Source: Bacillota bacterium (lineage in GTDB: Bacteria > Bacillota > Clostridia > Lachnospirales > Lachnospiraceae). Taken from it: a stretch of DNA of 64,000 bases. The position numbers and the translations under genes are program-made. The notes beneath the pieces were generated by a model. That model saw only the letters and a list, made by a program, of their open reading frames with translations. It searched no databases and was not told the origin of the DNA. The stretch is from NCBI GenBank assembly GCA_023399055.1, contig JAEWQV010000015.1:1-64000 (forward strand), in the 5' to 3' direction. How positions within the stretch are numbered: position 1 is the stretch's first letter; each line of letters begins with the position of its first letter. Positions 17,208 to 26,120 of this stretch are shown one piece after another.

Positions 17208-18581
17208 GTGACAGATACCATAGCAGCAATTGCAACTGGATTAAGTAATGCAGGATTAAGTATTGTAAGAATTAGTGGTAATGAAGCCTTTAATATAATA
17301 GACAAGATATATCGGTCAAAAAGTGGTTTAAAAAAGTTGTCACTACAAAGTAGTCATACCCTTCATTATGGATATATAATGGATAAAGATGAAATTATTG
17401 ATGAAGTAATGGTAGCTATAATGAAGGCTCCAAATACTTATACAAAGGAAAATACAGTTGAAATTAATTGTCATGGTGGAATTATTGTAACAAAAAAAAT
17501 AATTGAAACTGTATTGAAATATGGTGCAAAATTAGCTGAGCCAGGGGAATTTACTAAAAGAGCATTTTTAAATGGAAGAATAGATTTATCACAGGCTGAG
17601 GCTGTAAGTGATATTATTCATGCTAAAAATGAATTGGCTTTGAAAAATTCTCTAGGTCAGCTAAGAGGAAATGTTTTAGATATAATAAAAAAGTTACGTG
17701 AAGAAATTTTAAGAGATATAGCTTTTATTGAGGCAGCACTAGATGATCCCGAGCATATAAGTTTGGAAGGATTTCAGGAAGAATTAGAAGATCATCTTAC
17801 GAATAGATCTAACTTAATAGATAAATTAATTCGTGATTCAAAGAATGGTAAAATAATTAAAGAAGGAATAAAGACAGTTATTCTTGGTAAACCAAATGCA
17901 GGAAAGTCAAGCTTATTGAATTATTTACTTGGAGAAGATAGAGCAATTGTAACAGATATTGCGGGTACCACGAGAGATACATTGGAAGAAACGATTAATT
18001 TAAATAATATTACCTTAAATTTAATAGATACAGCAGGTATACGTGAGACCTCCGATATTATTGAGAAAATGGGAGTTGAAAAGGCTGTTCGATACGCATC
18101 AGAAGCAGATTTGATACTATATGTAATTGATTCGTCAACAAGCTTGGATGAGAATGACGAGTTAATTATTAATTTACTGCAAGAAAAAAAGGCAATATTA
18201 TTATTAAATAAAACTGATTTAGAATCTAAAATTACTGAGCAAGAAATTAAGAATTTTGATAATAAATCGATTATATCAATATCGGTAAAAAATAATGTAG
18301 GATTAGATGAATTAAAAGAACAAATAAGTTCAATGTTTTTTGAAGGTGAGTTAACTTTTAATGATGATATTTATATTACAAATGAAAGGCACAAAGAAGC
18401 ATTATCTGATGCATTAAAAAGCTTAACATTGGTACAACAGAGTTTAAGTGATCAGATGCCGGAAGATTTTCTTTCCATTGACTTAATGAGTGCCTATGAA
18501 TCTTTAGGTAAAATCATCGGTGAAAATGTTGAAGAAGATTTAGTAAATATGATTTTTAAAGAATTTTGCATGGGTAAATAG
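17208..18581 (+). CDS. mnmE: tRNA uridine-5-carboxymethylaminomethyl modification GTPase MnmE
   Basis: 457 aa, GTG start after GGGAGGG. The N-terminal folate-binding domain (about 1-118) has TDTIAAIATGLSNAGLSIVRISG. The helical domain is interrupted by a Ras-like G domain: G1 is GKPNAGKSS, G2 lies around GTTRDT, G3 is DTAGI and G4 is NKTD. The C-terminal FCMGK carries the catalytic cysteine in a variant of the usual CIGK. With MnmG it modifies U34 of tRNAs reading split codon boxes. It starts the mnmE-mnmG-rsmG series. Confidence 0.96.
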   Translation: MTDTIAAIATGLSNAGLSIVRISGNEAFNIIDKIYRSKSGLKKLSLQSSHTLHYGYIMDKDEIIDEVMVAIMKAPNTYTKENTVEINCHGGIIVTKKIIETVLKYGAKLAEPGEFTKRAFLNGRIDLSQAEAVSDIIHAKNELALKNSLGQLRGNVLDIIKKLREEILRDIAFIEAALDDPEHISLEGFQEELEDHLTNRSNLIDKLIRDSKNGKIIKEGIKTVILGKPNAGKSSLLNYLLGEDRAIVTDIAGTTRDTLEETINLNNITLNLIDTAGIRETSDIIEKMGVEKAVRYASEADLILYVIDSSTSLDENDELIINLLQEKKAILLLNKTDLESKITEQEIKNFDNKSIISISVKNNVGLDELKEQISSMFFEGELTFNDDIYITNERHKEALSDALKSLTLVQQSLSDQMPEDFLSIDLMSAYESLGKIIGENVEEDLVNMIFKEFCMGK

Positions 18582-18642
18582 GTTTATATATGCGCACTAA
18601 ATAAATTTTGAGTGCAGAAGCGTGTGAGGAATGGAGGAAATT

Positions 18643-20541
18643 ATGTCATACGTAAAAGAAAGTTATGATGTTATTATTGTAGGTGCTGGACATGCTGGGT
18701 GTGAAGCTGCGTTAGCATGTGCTAGATTATCTTTGAATACATTAATTTTCACAGTAAGTGTTGACAGTATTGCTATGATGCCTTGTAATCCTAACATTGG
18801 AGGAACCTCAAAAGGTCATCTTGTTAGAGAAATCGATGCACTCGGCGGTGAAATGGGTAAAAATATAGATAAGACCTATATTCAATCTAAGATGTTAAAT
18901 GTTTCAAAAGGACCTGCAGTTCATTCCTTACGAGCACAGGCTGATAAACAGCAATATTCTAGATCCATGAGACGAATATTAGAAAGCACTGACCGTATAA
19001 CAATCAGACAAGCTGAGGTAACTGAATTATTAAGTGAAGATGGTAAAGTAACCGGAGTAAGAACATTTTCAGGAGCAATATATTCCTGTAAGGCAGTTAT
19101 TTTATGTACAGGTACTTATTTAAATGCAAGATGTATTTATGGGGAAACAGTAAATAATACCGGACCTAATGGGTTGCAGTCTGCAACACATCTTACGGAT
19201 TCCCTTAAAGAACTTGGTATAGAAATGTATCGGTTTAAAACTGGTACACCTGCAAGAATTGACAGTAGATCAATTGATTTCACCAAAATGGAAGAACAGT
19301 TTGGTGATGAAAAGGTTGTTCCATTTTCATTTACTACTGATCCGAAGGATTTGGATAAGCCACAGATTTCATGTTGGTTGACTTACACCAATGACAATAC
19401 ACATCAAATTATTTTGAATAATATCTCTAGATCTCCATTATATTCTGGTGATATCAAAGGTACTGGACCAAGATATTGTCCATCCATAGAAGATAAGGTA
19501 GTTAAGTTTTCAGATAAAGATAGGCATCAGGTTTTTATAGAGCCAGAAAGTCTTGAGACAAATGAAATGTACATAGCAGGTATGTCTAGCTCATTACCAG
19601 AAGATGTACAGTATCAAATGTATCGATCGGTTCCAGGGCTTGAAAATGCCAAAATTGTTAGAAATGCATATGCAATTGAATATGATTGCATTAATCCTCT
19701 TCAGTTGAAACCATCATTAGAGTTTAAAGCAGTAGAAGGATTATTTGCAGGAGGACAGTTCAACGGTAGTTCTGGATATGAAGAAGCTGCAGCTCAGGGT
19801 TTAATTGCAGGTATTAATGCTTCTATGAAAATACTAGGAAAAGACCCTTTAATTATTGATCGTTCCGAAGCATATATAGGAGTTCTTATTGATGATTTGG
19901 TAACAAAGGAGACTCATGAACCCTATCGAATGATGACTTCCAGGGCGGAATATAGATTATTATTAAGGCAAGATAATGCAGATATTAGACTAACCAAAAA
20001 AGGATATGAGGTTGGGTTAATTGATGAAGAGCGATATCAGGGGTTGTTAGTTAAGGAAAATAGGATTGAGGAAGAAATAAAAAGGCTGGAACATAAAGTA
20101 ATAGGAGCCACTAAGGAAGTACAAGAACTTTTGGAGAAGCACGGTAGTTCTGCACTTAATACAGCAACAACACTTGCTGACTTAATTCGTAGACCTGAGT
20201 TATCCTATGAATTATTGGAATCCATAGATAGTGATCGCAAGACTTTGCCAGAGGATGTTGTTAACCAGATTAATATTAATATTAAATATGATGGTTATAT
20301 TAAACGACAATTGAAACAGGTGGAACAGTTTAAAAAGTTAGAGAATAAGCTAATTCCTAGTGATTTGGATTATAATGATGTTCCAAGCTTACGTATTGAA
20401 GCTAGACAAAAGCTTATAAAATTCAAGCCAATGTCCATTGGACAAGCATCAAGAATTAGCGGTGTTTCACCAGCAGATATCTCTGTCTTATTAGTTTATC
20501 TAGTTCAATTCAATTATAGAAAATCGAAGGAAGAACAATAG
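18643..20541 (+). CDS. mnmG: tRNA uridine-5-carboxymethylaminomethyl modification enzyme MnmG
   Basis: 632 aa from ATG at 18643. GGAGG lies 6 nt upstream and is itself part of an in-frame ATGGAG codon pair 12 nt earlier. The FAD-binding Rossmann motif is VGAGHAGCEAALA near the N-terminus. Further signatures are MMPCNPNIGGTSKGH, a GFFxxGQ-like FAGGQFNGSSGYEEAAAQG region and the C-terminal MnmE-binding domain ending VYLVQFNYRKSKE. It works as a flavoenzyme with MnmE on tRNA wobble U34. It follows mnmE by about 60 bp. Confidence 0.96.
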   Translation: MSYVKESYDVIIVGAGHAGCEAALACARLSLNTLIFTVSVDSIAMMPCNPNIGGTSKGHLVREIDALGGEMGKNIDKTYIQSKMLNVSKGPAVHSLRAQADKQQYSRSMRRILESTDRITIRQAEVTELLSEDGKVTGVRTFSGAIYSCKAVILCTGTYLNARCIYGETVNNTGPNGLQSATHLTDSLKELGIEMYRFKTGTPARIDSRSIDFTKMEEQFGDEKVVPFSFTTDPKDLDKPQISCWLTYTNDNTHQIILNNISRSPLYSGDIKGTGPRYCPSIEDKVVKFSDKDRHQVFIEPESLETNEMYIAGMSSSLPEDVQYQMYRSVPGLENAKIVRNAYAIEYDCINPLQLKPSLEFKAVEGLFAGGQFNGSSGYEEAAAQGLIAGINASMKILGKDPLIIDRSEAYIGVLIDDLVTKETHEPYRMMTSRAEYRLLLRQDNADIRLTKKGYEVGLIDEERYQGLLVKENRIEEEIKRLEHKVIGATKEVQELLEKHGSSALNTATTLADLIRRPELSYELLESIDSDRKTLPEDVVNQININIKYDGYIKRQLKQVEQFKKLENKLIPSDLDYNDVPSLRIEARQKLIKFKPMSIGQASRISGVSPADISVLLVYLVQFNYRKSKEEQ

Positions 20542-20571
20542 AAACAGTAATTAGTAGAAATGGAGCAAATC

Positions 20572-21300
20572 ATGGAAGCAAAAAGTGGCCTTGATTTAAG
20601 TGTTTTTCAAAAAGGGTTAGAAAAGTGGAATATTAAACTATCGCAATCTCAATATGATCAATTTATTGATTACTATGAATTATTAATTGAAAAAAATAAA
20701 GTAATGAATCTAACCGCAATTACAAAGTGGGATGAAGTTGTTACGAAACACTTTTTAGATAGCCTTTCTATAGTTAATCTAATAAATATATCAAAGGAAC
20801 GTATAATTGATATTGGTACAGGTGCAGGTTTTCCGGGAATTCCCCTAAAAATTATATATCCTGATGCAGAAATTGTACTTCTTGATTCTTTAAAAAAGCG
20901 ACTATTATTTCTTGATGATGTAATTGAAAAGCTTAATTTAAAATATATTAGAACAATTCATGGAAGAGCTGAGGATTTTGGAAGAGATAAAGAATATAGG
21001 GAAAGTTTTGATTTATGTGTATCAAGAGCTGTTGCAAGGCTATCTTCTCTGAGTGAATATTGCTTACCCTTTGTAAAAAAAGATGGGTATTTTATTCCTT
21101 ATAAATCTGGAAAAATACAGGATGAATTAGATGAATCAAAAAGAGCATTTAAAATATTAGGTGCAGAATTCGAAAAGAATCATGCTTTTATGTTACCTGA
21201 TACAGATATGGAAAGAAACTTACTTTTGATTAAAAAGAAAAATCCAACTCCAAGTGCTTATCCTCGTACTGCCGGAAAACCATCAAGGGAGCCATTATAA
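20572..21300 (+). CDS. rsmG: 16S rRNA (guanine527-N7)-methyltransferase RsmG
   Basis: 242 aa from the preferred start at 20572; GGAG is 7 nt upstream and forms part of an in-frame ATGGAG 12 nt earlier. The SAM-binding motif I is IDIGTGAGFPGIPLKI at about 80-95. MNLTAIT at about 44-50 and the C-terminal YPRTAGKPSREPL (cf. RKAGTPSKKPL) are family signatures. It methylates N7 of G527 in 16S rRNA. It lies 30 bp after mnmG, the classical gidA-gidB neighbourhood. Confidence 0.95.
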   Translation: MEAKSGLDLSVFQKGLEKWNIKLSQSQYDQFIDYYELLIEKNKVMNLTAITKWDEVVTKHFLDSLSIVNLINISKERIIDIGTGAGFPGIPLKIIYPDAEIVLLDSLKKRLLFLDDVIEKLNLKYIRTIHGRAEDFGRDKEYRESFDLCVSRAVARLSSLSEYCLPFVKKDGYFIPYKSGKIQDELDESKRAFKILGAEFEKNHAFMLPDTDMERNLLLIKKKNPTPSAYPRTAGKPSREPL

Positions 21301-21341
21301 AGGTTTATATAATTTCATATAGATAAAAAGGAGAAACTGTT

Positions 21342-21821
21342 ATGATTGAAGCAAAGCTTTTAACTGGTAGTGATAATTTAATTGAAGTTTTTGATATTCG
21401 ACATAGAGTTTTTATAGATGAATTACAGTTGCCATTAATATATGAATATGATGATTTTGATAATCAAGCAATACATGTAATAGTTTATATAAAGGAACAA
21501 AATCTACTTTGTCCTGTGGCTACTGGAAGAATTGTTTATGATGGAAGTATTTGTGAAATTGATAGAGTATGTGTTCTAAAAGATTATCGTAGAAATAAAT
21601 ATGGAGATTTCGCTGTAAGAATGTTATTAAATAAAGCATTCACATCAGGAATAAATACAGTTATTGTTAAGGCACCAAAAGATATAGAGAAGTTCTTTAA
21701 GTCTATAGGGTTTTATGAGATTCAAGTTGAAGGTTATGATTTAAATAATGAGTTAAAATGTTTATCAATTGAGTCAAATTCTATTGTTAAACAATGTAAA
21801 AATCTCTCGAAAAATAGCTAA
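21342..21821 (+). CDS. GNAT-family acetyltransferase (ElaA-like)
   Basis: 159 aa. The N-terminal FDIRHRVFIDELQLP segment and the motif CEIDRVCVLKDYRRNKYGDFAVRMLL (acetyl-CoA loop about residues 69-94) are those of the ElaA/YjcF-like subgroup. AAGGAG is a good SD. It sits 41 bp after rsmG and may be read with it. The substrate is unknown; the C-terminal ~20 residues are not conserved-looking. Confidence 0.8.
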   Translation: MIEAKLLTGSDNLIEVFDIRHRVFIDELQLPLIYEYDDFDNQAIHVIVYIKEQNLLCPVATGRIVYDGSICEIDRVCVLKDYRRNKYGDFAVRMLLNKAFTSGINTVIVKAPKDIEKFFKSIGFYEIQVEGYDLNNELKCLSIESNSIVKQCKNLSKNS

Positions 21822-22063
21822 TTTAACCTATAGATCAAAAAAAAGCTTTTAAATTAATTCTATATGTTATATGATATAACTGATAATTTTTATATTTATT
21901 AAATTAATATAGGTACCTTATCCTTTTCTCAAGGTAGTGTTTATACAGAATACAACTGTTGGAAATCATTTGTACCTAATAATAATTAATATACAATAAT
22001 TATTATTCATAATATTTCTATCGCCCGAACACTATTACTATGAGCATAGAAAGGAATAAGAAT

Positions 22064-23158
22064 ATGAATGACAACGAGATGAATATGAAATTAGGAACAG
22101 ATCATTTGGAGAAAGATAAAGAAATTACATCTCTTGCTCTGAAGAATCTTGCAGTTGAGTTGGAAGAGGAATTATACTCTGTTAAAATTCAGTTAAAATC
22201 TAAAAGTAATTTACTAAAGGAAAAAGAGCAAGAATTTGAAGAGTATGAAAAAACAAAGATTTATAATTATGATTTGTTTTCAACAATTAAGAGTAAGTCA
22301 ATTGACTCACCAGAATTAATTTCTTTGATTGCTCAACTTAAAGTTCAAATTGAAGACTTGAATAAAAAACAGATTAGTCTTGTAGAGAAAGTTGAATCAT
22401 TAAAGACAGCTGTGAAGTTAATAAATCATGTATCAGAAAATAGTAATAGCATATATGTATCTGAAAAGCAGCAAGGTTTTAATGAAAGGTCTCTTGGTAT
22501 ATTGGAGGCTCAGGAAATCGAAAGGCAAAGAATATCTAGGGATTTACATGATACGACAGTTCAAAATTTAACCAGTATGGTACATAAGGCTGAGCTTTGT
22601 GTTAAATTAATTGATATTGATACAATTCGTGCTAAATTAGAACTAAATTCTATGTCAACAACAATAAAAACTGTTATAAATGATATGAGGGGAATCATTT
22701 ATAATCTTAAGCCAATGACCCTTGATGATCTTGGCCTAGCTGTGACGGTACGTAGATATGCAAATAAATTAATGGATTTGCACAATATACAAGTAAAGGT
22801 TCAATCGAAGGAAGATAAAGATGAATTATTACCAGTTATAAGATTAACATTATTTCGTGTTATTCAAGAAGCATGTAATAACATAATTAAACATGCTAAT
22901 GCATCTCTAATTATTTTGGATATTCAATACGAAGATAATTATGTTAAAGTAATAATAGAAGATAATGGTTCAGGTTTTGAGAAGGAAAAAATACAACCAG
23001 TAACGGCTAATCAGACAGCAAACTTTGGATTATCTATTATGAGGGAGAGAACCTCTTTATTATCTGGAACACTAGATATACAAACAGAAAAGGGAAAAGG
23101 AACTAAAGTAATTGTATCGATTCCCTTAATAAACTGCGAGGAGGAAGAAAATGAATAA
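22064..23158 (+). CDS. Cytoplasmic two-component sensor histidine kinase, DegS/NarL family
   Basis: 364 aa from ATG at 22064 (AAGGA 8 nt upstream); an in-frame ATG at 22040 lacks an SD. No membrane segment is seen. The first ~130 residues are charged, heptad-rich coiled coil. The HisKA_3 dimerisation domain contains RQRISRDLHDTTVQN with the phospho-accepting His162. The HATPase domain has the N box EACNNIIKHANAS and the G1 box IEDNGSGFE. The architecture matches DegS: a soluble kinase with an N-terminal coiled-coil sensor. It overlaps its response regulator by 8 nt, so the pair is translationally coupled. The signal is unknown; a link with ParAB is only positional. Confidence 0.9.
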   Translation: MNDNEMNMKLGTDHLEKDKEITSLALKNLAVELEEELYSVKIQLKSKSNLLKEKEQEFEEYEKTKIYNYDLFSTIKSKSIDSPELISLIAQLKVQIEDLNKKQISLVEKVESLKTAVKLINHVSENSNSIYVSEKQQGFNERSLGILEAQEIERQRISRDLHDTTVQNLTSMVHKAELCVKLIDIDTIRAKLELNSMSTTIKTVINDMRGIIYNLKPMTLDDLGLAVTVRRYANKLMDLHNIQVKVQSKEDKDELLPVIRLTLFRVIQEACNNIIKHANASLIILDIQYEDNYVKVIIEDNGSGFEKEKIQPVTANQTANFGLSIMRERTSLLSGTLDIQTEKGKGTKVIVSIPLINCEEEENE

Positions 23159-23804
23159 ACCGATTAATGTAATGATTGCGGATGATCATTCCATGGTTAG
23201 AGAAGGTATTAAACAGTTACTTGAATTGGATGGGGATATAGTTGTAGTTGCGGAAGCAAATAACGGAAAGCAGTGTATAGAGCTACTTGATAAAAAACAA
23301 ACGGATGTTCTTTTGCTGGATATTAATATGCCAAATATGAATGGTTTACAGGTATTACAACATATTAAAGAATCAAAAAGAAAAGTTAAAGTTATAATCC
23401 TTACTATTCATAATGAAGTAGAGTATTTAGTCAGAGCAGTTGAAATTGGAGTAGATGGATATGTATTAAAAGACTCCGACTCTAATTTATTGAAAAAGGC
23501 CATATTTACAATATTTAAAGGTGAAATATTTATTCAGCCGGAATTAGCTCCTTTATTAAAACAAAGATTGGAAGAAAAGAATAATTTCTTGAATAATCAG
23601 GAAGATGCTTTAACAAAGAGAGAAATTGAAGTATTAAAGTTATTGGCGGAGGGATTATTTAATAAAGAAATCGCGTATATGTTATCCATCAGTGAGAAAA
23701 CAGTGAAGAATCACGTTTCTAATATATTTAAGAAAATTAATGTTTCAGATAGAACACAAGCCGCAGTGTATGCGATTAAGAATAATATAGTTGAATTACT
23801 TTAA
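23151..23804 (+). CDS. NarL/DegU-family response regulator
   Basis: 217 aa. The receiver domain (1-120) has acidic pocket D11/D12, phospho-acceptor D57 in LLLDINMPNMNG and K107-type lysine in YVLKDSD. The LuxR-type helix-turn-helix (about 150-215) reads LTKREIEVLKLLAEGLFNKEIA then SEKTVKNHVSNIFKKI. It is the cognate regulator of the kinase it overlaps. The DegU likeness is clear in the HTH and tail, but one-to-one orthology cannot be proven. Its transcript ends in a terminator built from a parS site. Confidence 0.92.
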   Translation: MNKPINVMIADDHSMVREGIKQLLELDGDIVVVAEANNGKQCIELLDKKQTDVLLLDINMPNMNGLQVLQHIKESKRKVKVIILTIHNEVEYLVRAVEIGVDGYVLKDSDSNLLKKAIFTIFKGEIFIQPELAPLLKQRLEEKNNFLNNQEDALTKREIEVLKLLAEGLFNKEIAYMLSISEKTVKNHVSNIFKKINVSDRTQAAVYAIKNNIVELL

Positions 23805-23818
23805 TTGTTAGTGTATTG

Positions 23819-23847
23819 GGAATGTTTCACGTGAAACATTCCTTTTT
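23819..23847 (+). terminator. Terminator whose stem is a parS site
   Basis: GGAATGTTTCAC (23819-23830) is directly followed by its complement GTGAAACATTCC (23831-23842) and TTTTT (23843-23847), 15 nt after the response regulator stop. The central 16 bp are parS. Confidence 0.75.
23823..23838. promoter_or_regulatory. parS: parS centromere site 1
   Basis: TGTTTCACGTGAAACA matches the Firmicute ParB-binding consensus TGTTNCACGTGAAACA at every position. It is about 10 kb from the origin, where most parS sites lie, and about 1.4 kb before parB. Confidence 0.95.
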
Positions 23848-24311
23848 GTTTGAATTATACAGAAAAAACACCGGCTTGTAAGTGTTTACCCTACTAGTTT
23901 CGCTTTAAAGTAAAAACCTACTATGCTATTATGAGTAGAGGTTTGCCAATCTCATAAATAAAATATTTGAAGTACCGAAATGGATATAAAGAGCTTAGAA
24001 CATACAACATGGGAATGTCAATATCACCTTGCATTTTCATTAAAATATTACCGCCAAATAACGATTAATATATAACAATATGGTAAGTAGCTTGACATGT
24101 TTGTTATTCTATCTAATATATTTTAACTTTTCTAGTTTTTAATATAGTGTAAAAATTAATCAGTTATGATTGGAAGATTAATAAATATATTTATATGAAA
24201 AGAATGAAAAATTTATAGATATAATATATGATTAATGCTATAATACTTTTTGTGTAAATAATATAATGATTAGAAGTTCTTAGGTTATTCGATACAGATA
24301 ACTTTAGTGAA
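23848..24311 (+). promoter_or_regulatory. Intergenic region before parA with two promoter candidates
   Basis: About 460 bp without a supportable gene, very AT-rich. Candidate 1: TTGACA (24092-24097), 16-nt spacer, TAATAT (24114-24119). Candidate 2: an extended -10, TGCTATAAT (24236-24244), without a good -35. Either could drive parA-parB-DUF4446. No further parS or DnaA box was noticed here. Confidence 0.45.
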
Positions 24312-24323
24312 ATGGAGTATCAT

Positions 24324-25142
24324 ATGGCAAGAATAATTGCAATTGCAAATCAAAAAGGTGGAGTGGGCAAAACAACAACTGCTATTAATCTGTCCGCCTG
24401 CTTAGCCGAAAGAAATAAAAAAGTACTTACCATTGACATTGATCCACAGGGAAATACATCAAGTGGTCTCGGGATAGAAAAAAATAAACTTAAGAACACA
24501 GTATATCAATTGATGATTGGCGAATGTGCTTTTTCAGACTGTAGAATACATACTCCAATTGAGTTTCTTGATTTATTACCCTCAAATGTTAATTTAGCAG
24601 GTGCCGAAATTGAACTAATAGGGGTTGAGGGGCGAGAATTCATTTTGAAAAGGGAAATTGATAAAATTAGAGATGAGTATGATTACATAATTATTGATTG
24701 TCCACCATCACTCAATACTTTAACAGTAAATGCAATGACAACAGCGGATACAGTTCTTGTTCCGATACAGTGTGAATTTTATGCATTAGAAGGTCTAACA
24801 CAATTAATACATACTATTAATCTGGTAAAGCAGCGACTTAATCCGCAGCTTGAAATGGAAGGTGTTGTTTTTACAATGTTTGATGCTAGGACAAACCTAT
24901 CTTTGCAAGTTGTTGAAAATGTAAAAAGTAATTTAAAGCAAAACATCTATAAAACTATTATTCCACGTAATGTACGATTAGCTGAAGCACCAAGTCATGG
25001 ATTACCAATTAATCTTTATGATTCTAAATCAGCTGGAGCTGATGGATATCGTCAATTGGCTAGTGAGGTTATTGAAAAAGATCTAGCTGATACATATTCA
25101 AAAAATGATATAAATGAAATTAAATATAGAGGTAAGAGTTGA
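24324..25142 (+). CDS. parA: Chromosome partitioning ATPase ParA (Soj)
   Basis: 272 aa from ATG at 24324; GGAG lies 7 nt upstream within an in-frame ATGGAG codon pair. The deviant Walker A motif is NQKGGVGKTTTAINL near the N-terminus. Walker A' is DIDPQGNTSSGLG and Walker B is YIIIDCPPSL. No N-terminal DNA-binding domain is present, as in chromosomal Soj proteins. The ATPase binds DNA nonspecifically as a dimer, segregates origins with ParB-parS, and in Bacillus also regulates DnaA. It is followed by parB after 31 bp. Confidence 0.96.
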   Translation: MARIIAIANQKGGVGKTTTAINLSACLAERNKKVLTIDIDPQGNTSSGLGIEKNKLKNTVYQLMIGECAFSDCRIHTPIEFLDLLPSNVNLAGAEIELIGVEGREFILKREIDKIRDEYDYIIIDCPPSLNTLTVNAMTTADTVLVPIQCEFYALEGLTQLIHTINLVKQRLNPQLEMEGVVFTMFDARTNLSLQVVENVKSNLKQNIYKTIIPRNVRLAEAPSHGLPINLYDSKSAGADGYRQLASEVIEKDLADTYSKNDINEIKYRGKS

Positions 25143-25173
25143 ATTGTTAGATAATAGTAATTAGGAGGTTTGC

Positions 25174-26055
25174 ATGGCAGTAAAGAAGGGTTTAGGTAAA
25201 GGACTGGATATCATGATTCCAGAACAAATTGTAAATAAAAATGAAGAAAAAAGTGAAGATGTTTCACGTGAAACATTAGTACATATAAGTCAGATAGAAC
25301 CAAACAAGTCTCAACCAAGAAAAAAGTTTGACGAAGATACACTTCAGGAACTGGCTGACTCTATTAAACAATACGGAGTTATTCAGCCACTTATACTACA
25401 AAAAAGAGAAAAATTCTATGAGATTATTGCGGGTGAGCGTAGATGGAGAGCAGCTAGAATGGCTGGGTTAAAAGAAGTTCCAGCCATAATTAAGGACTAT
25501 TCACCACAAGAGATTGTTGAGATTGCATTAATAGAAAATATTCAGCGAGAGGATTTGAATCCAATTGAAGAGGCGTTGACATATCATCGATTAATACAGG
25601 ACTTTAATTTAAAGCAAGATGAAGTAGCTGAAAGAGTTTCCAAAAGTCGTGTTGCAGTTACAAATGCAATGAGACTTTTAAAGTTAGATATAAAGGTTCA
25701 ACAAATGTTAATTGATGATATGTTATCCAGTGGACATGCTAGAGCATTACTTTCGTTAGAAAACAGCGAATTACAATATAATATTGCGTGTAGAGTTTTT
25801 GATGAAAAACTGAGTGTTAGAGAAACAGAAAAATTGGTGAAGAACTTACTTAATGAGAAGCCAAAAAAAGAAATTGCAGCTACAGATGAAGTAGATTATA
25901 TATATCGTAGTTTAGAGGACAAAATTCGTACTATTATAGGAACAAAAGTACTGATTCATAATAAAAAGAATGATAAAGGTTCTATTGAGATAGAATACTA
26001 TTCAAAAGAGGAATTAGAGAAAATAATAGATGTTTTTGAATCTTTTCAACAATAA
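25174..26055 (+). CDS. parB: Chromosome partitioning protein ParB (Spo0J), CTPase clamp
   Basis: 293 aa. The N-terminal ParA-contact peptide (KKGLGKGLDIMIP) precedes the CTP-binding ParB/Srx domain with GERRWRAARMAGLKEVPAII and ENIQREDLNPIEEA. The helix-turn-helix (KQDEVAERVSKSRVAVTNAM) recognises parS, and a C-terminal dimerisation domain follows. It spreads from parS, recruits SMC and works with Soj. The gene itself contains a perfect parS at 25260-25275, encoding DVSRETL, exactly as in Bacillus spo0J. AGGAGG lies before the ATG. Confidence 0.97.
   Translation: MAVKKGLGKGLDIMIPEQIVNKNEEKSEDVSRETLVHISQIEPNKSQPRKKFDEDTLQELADSIKQYGVIQPLILQKREKFYEIIAGERRWRAARMAGLKEVPAIIKDYSPQEIVEIALIENIQREDLNPIEEALTYHRLIQDFNLKQDEVAERVSKSRVAVTNAMRLLKLDIKVQQMLIDDMLSSGHARALLSLENSELQYNIACRVFDEKLSVRETEKLVKNLLNEKPKKEIAATDEVDYIYRSLEDKIRTIIGTKVLIHNKKNDKGSIEIEYYSKEELEKIIDVFESFQQ
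25260..25275. promoter_or_regulatory. parS: parS centromere site 2, inside parB
   Basis: TGTTTCACGTGAAACA, identical to site 1, lies within the 5' part of the parB coding sequence. Confidence 0.95.
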
Positions 26056-26120
26056 GATAAACATAATGCTTTACTAAGTGAAGAAGGAAATATTAAGGCA
26101 CAGGTTGGAGGACACTTATA

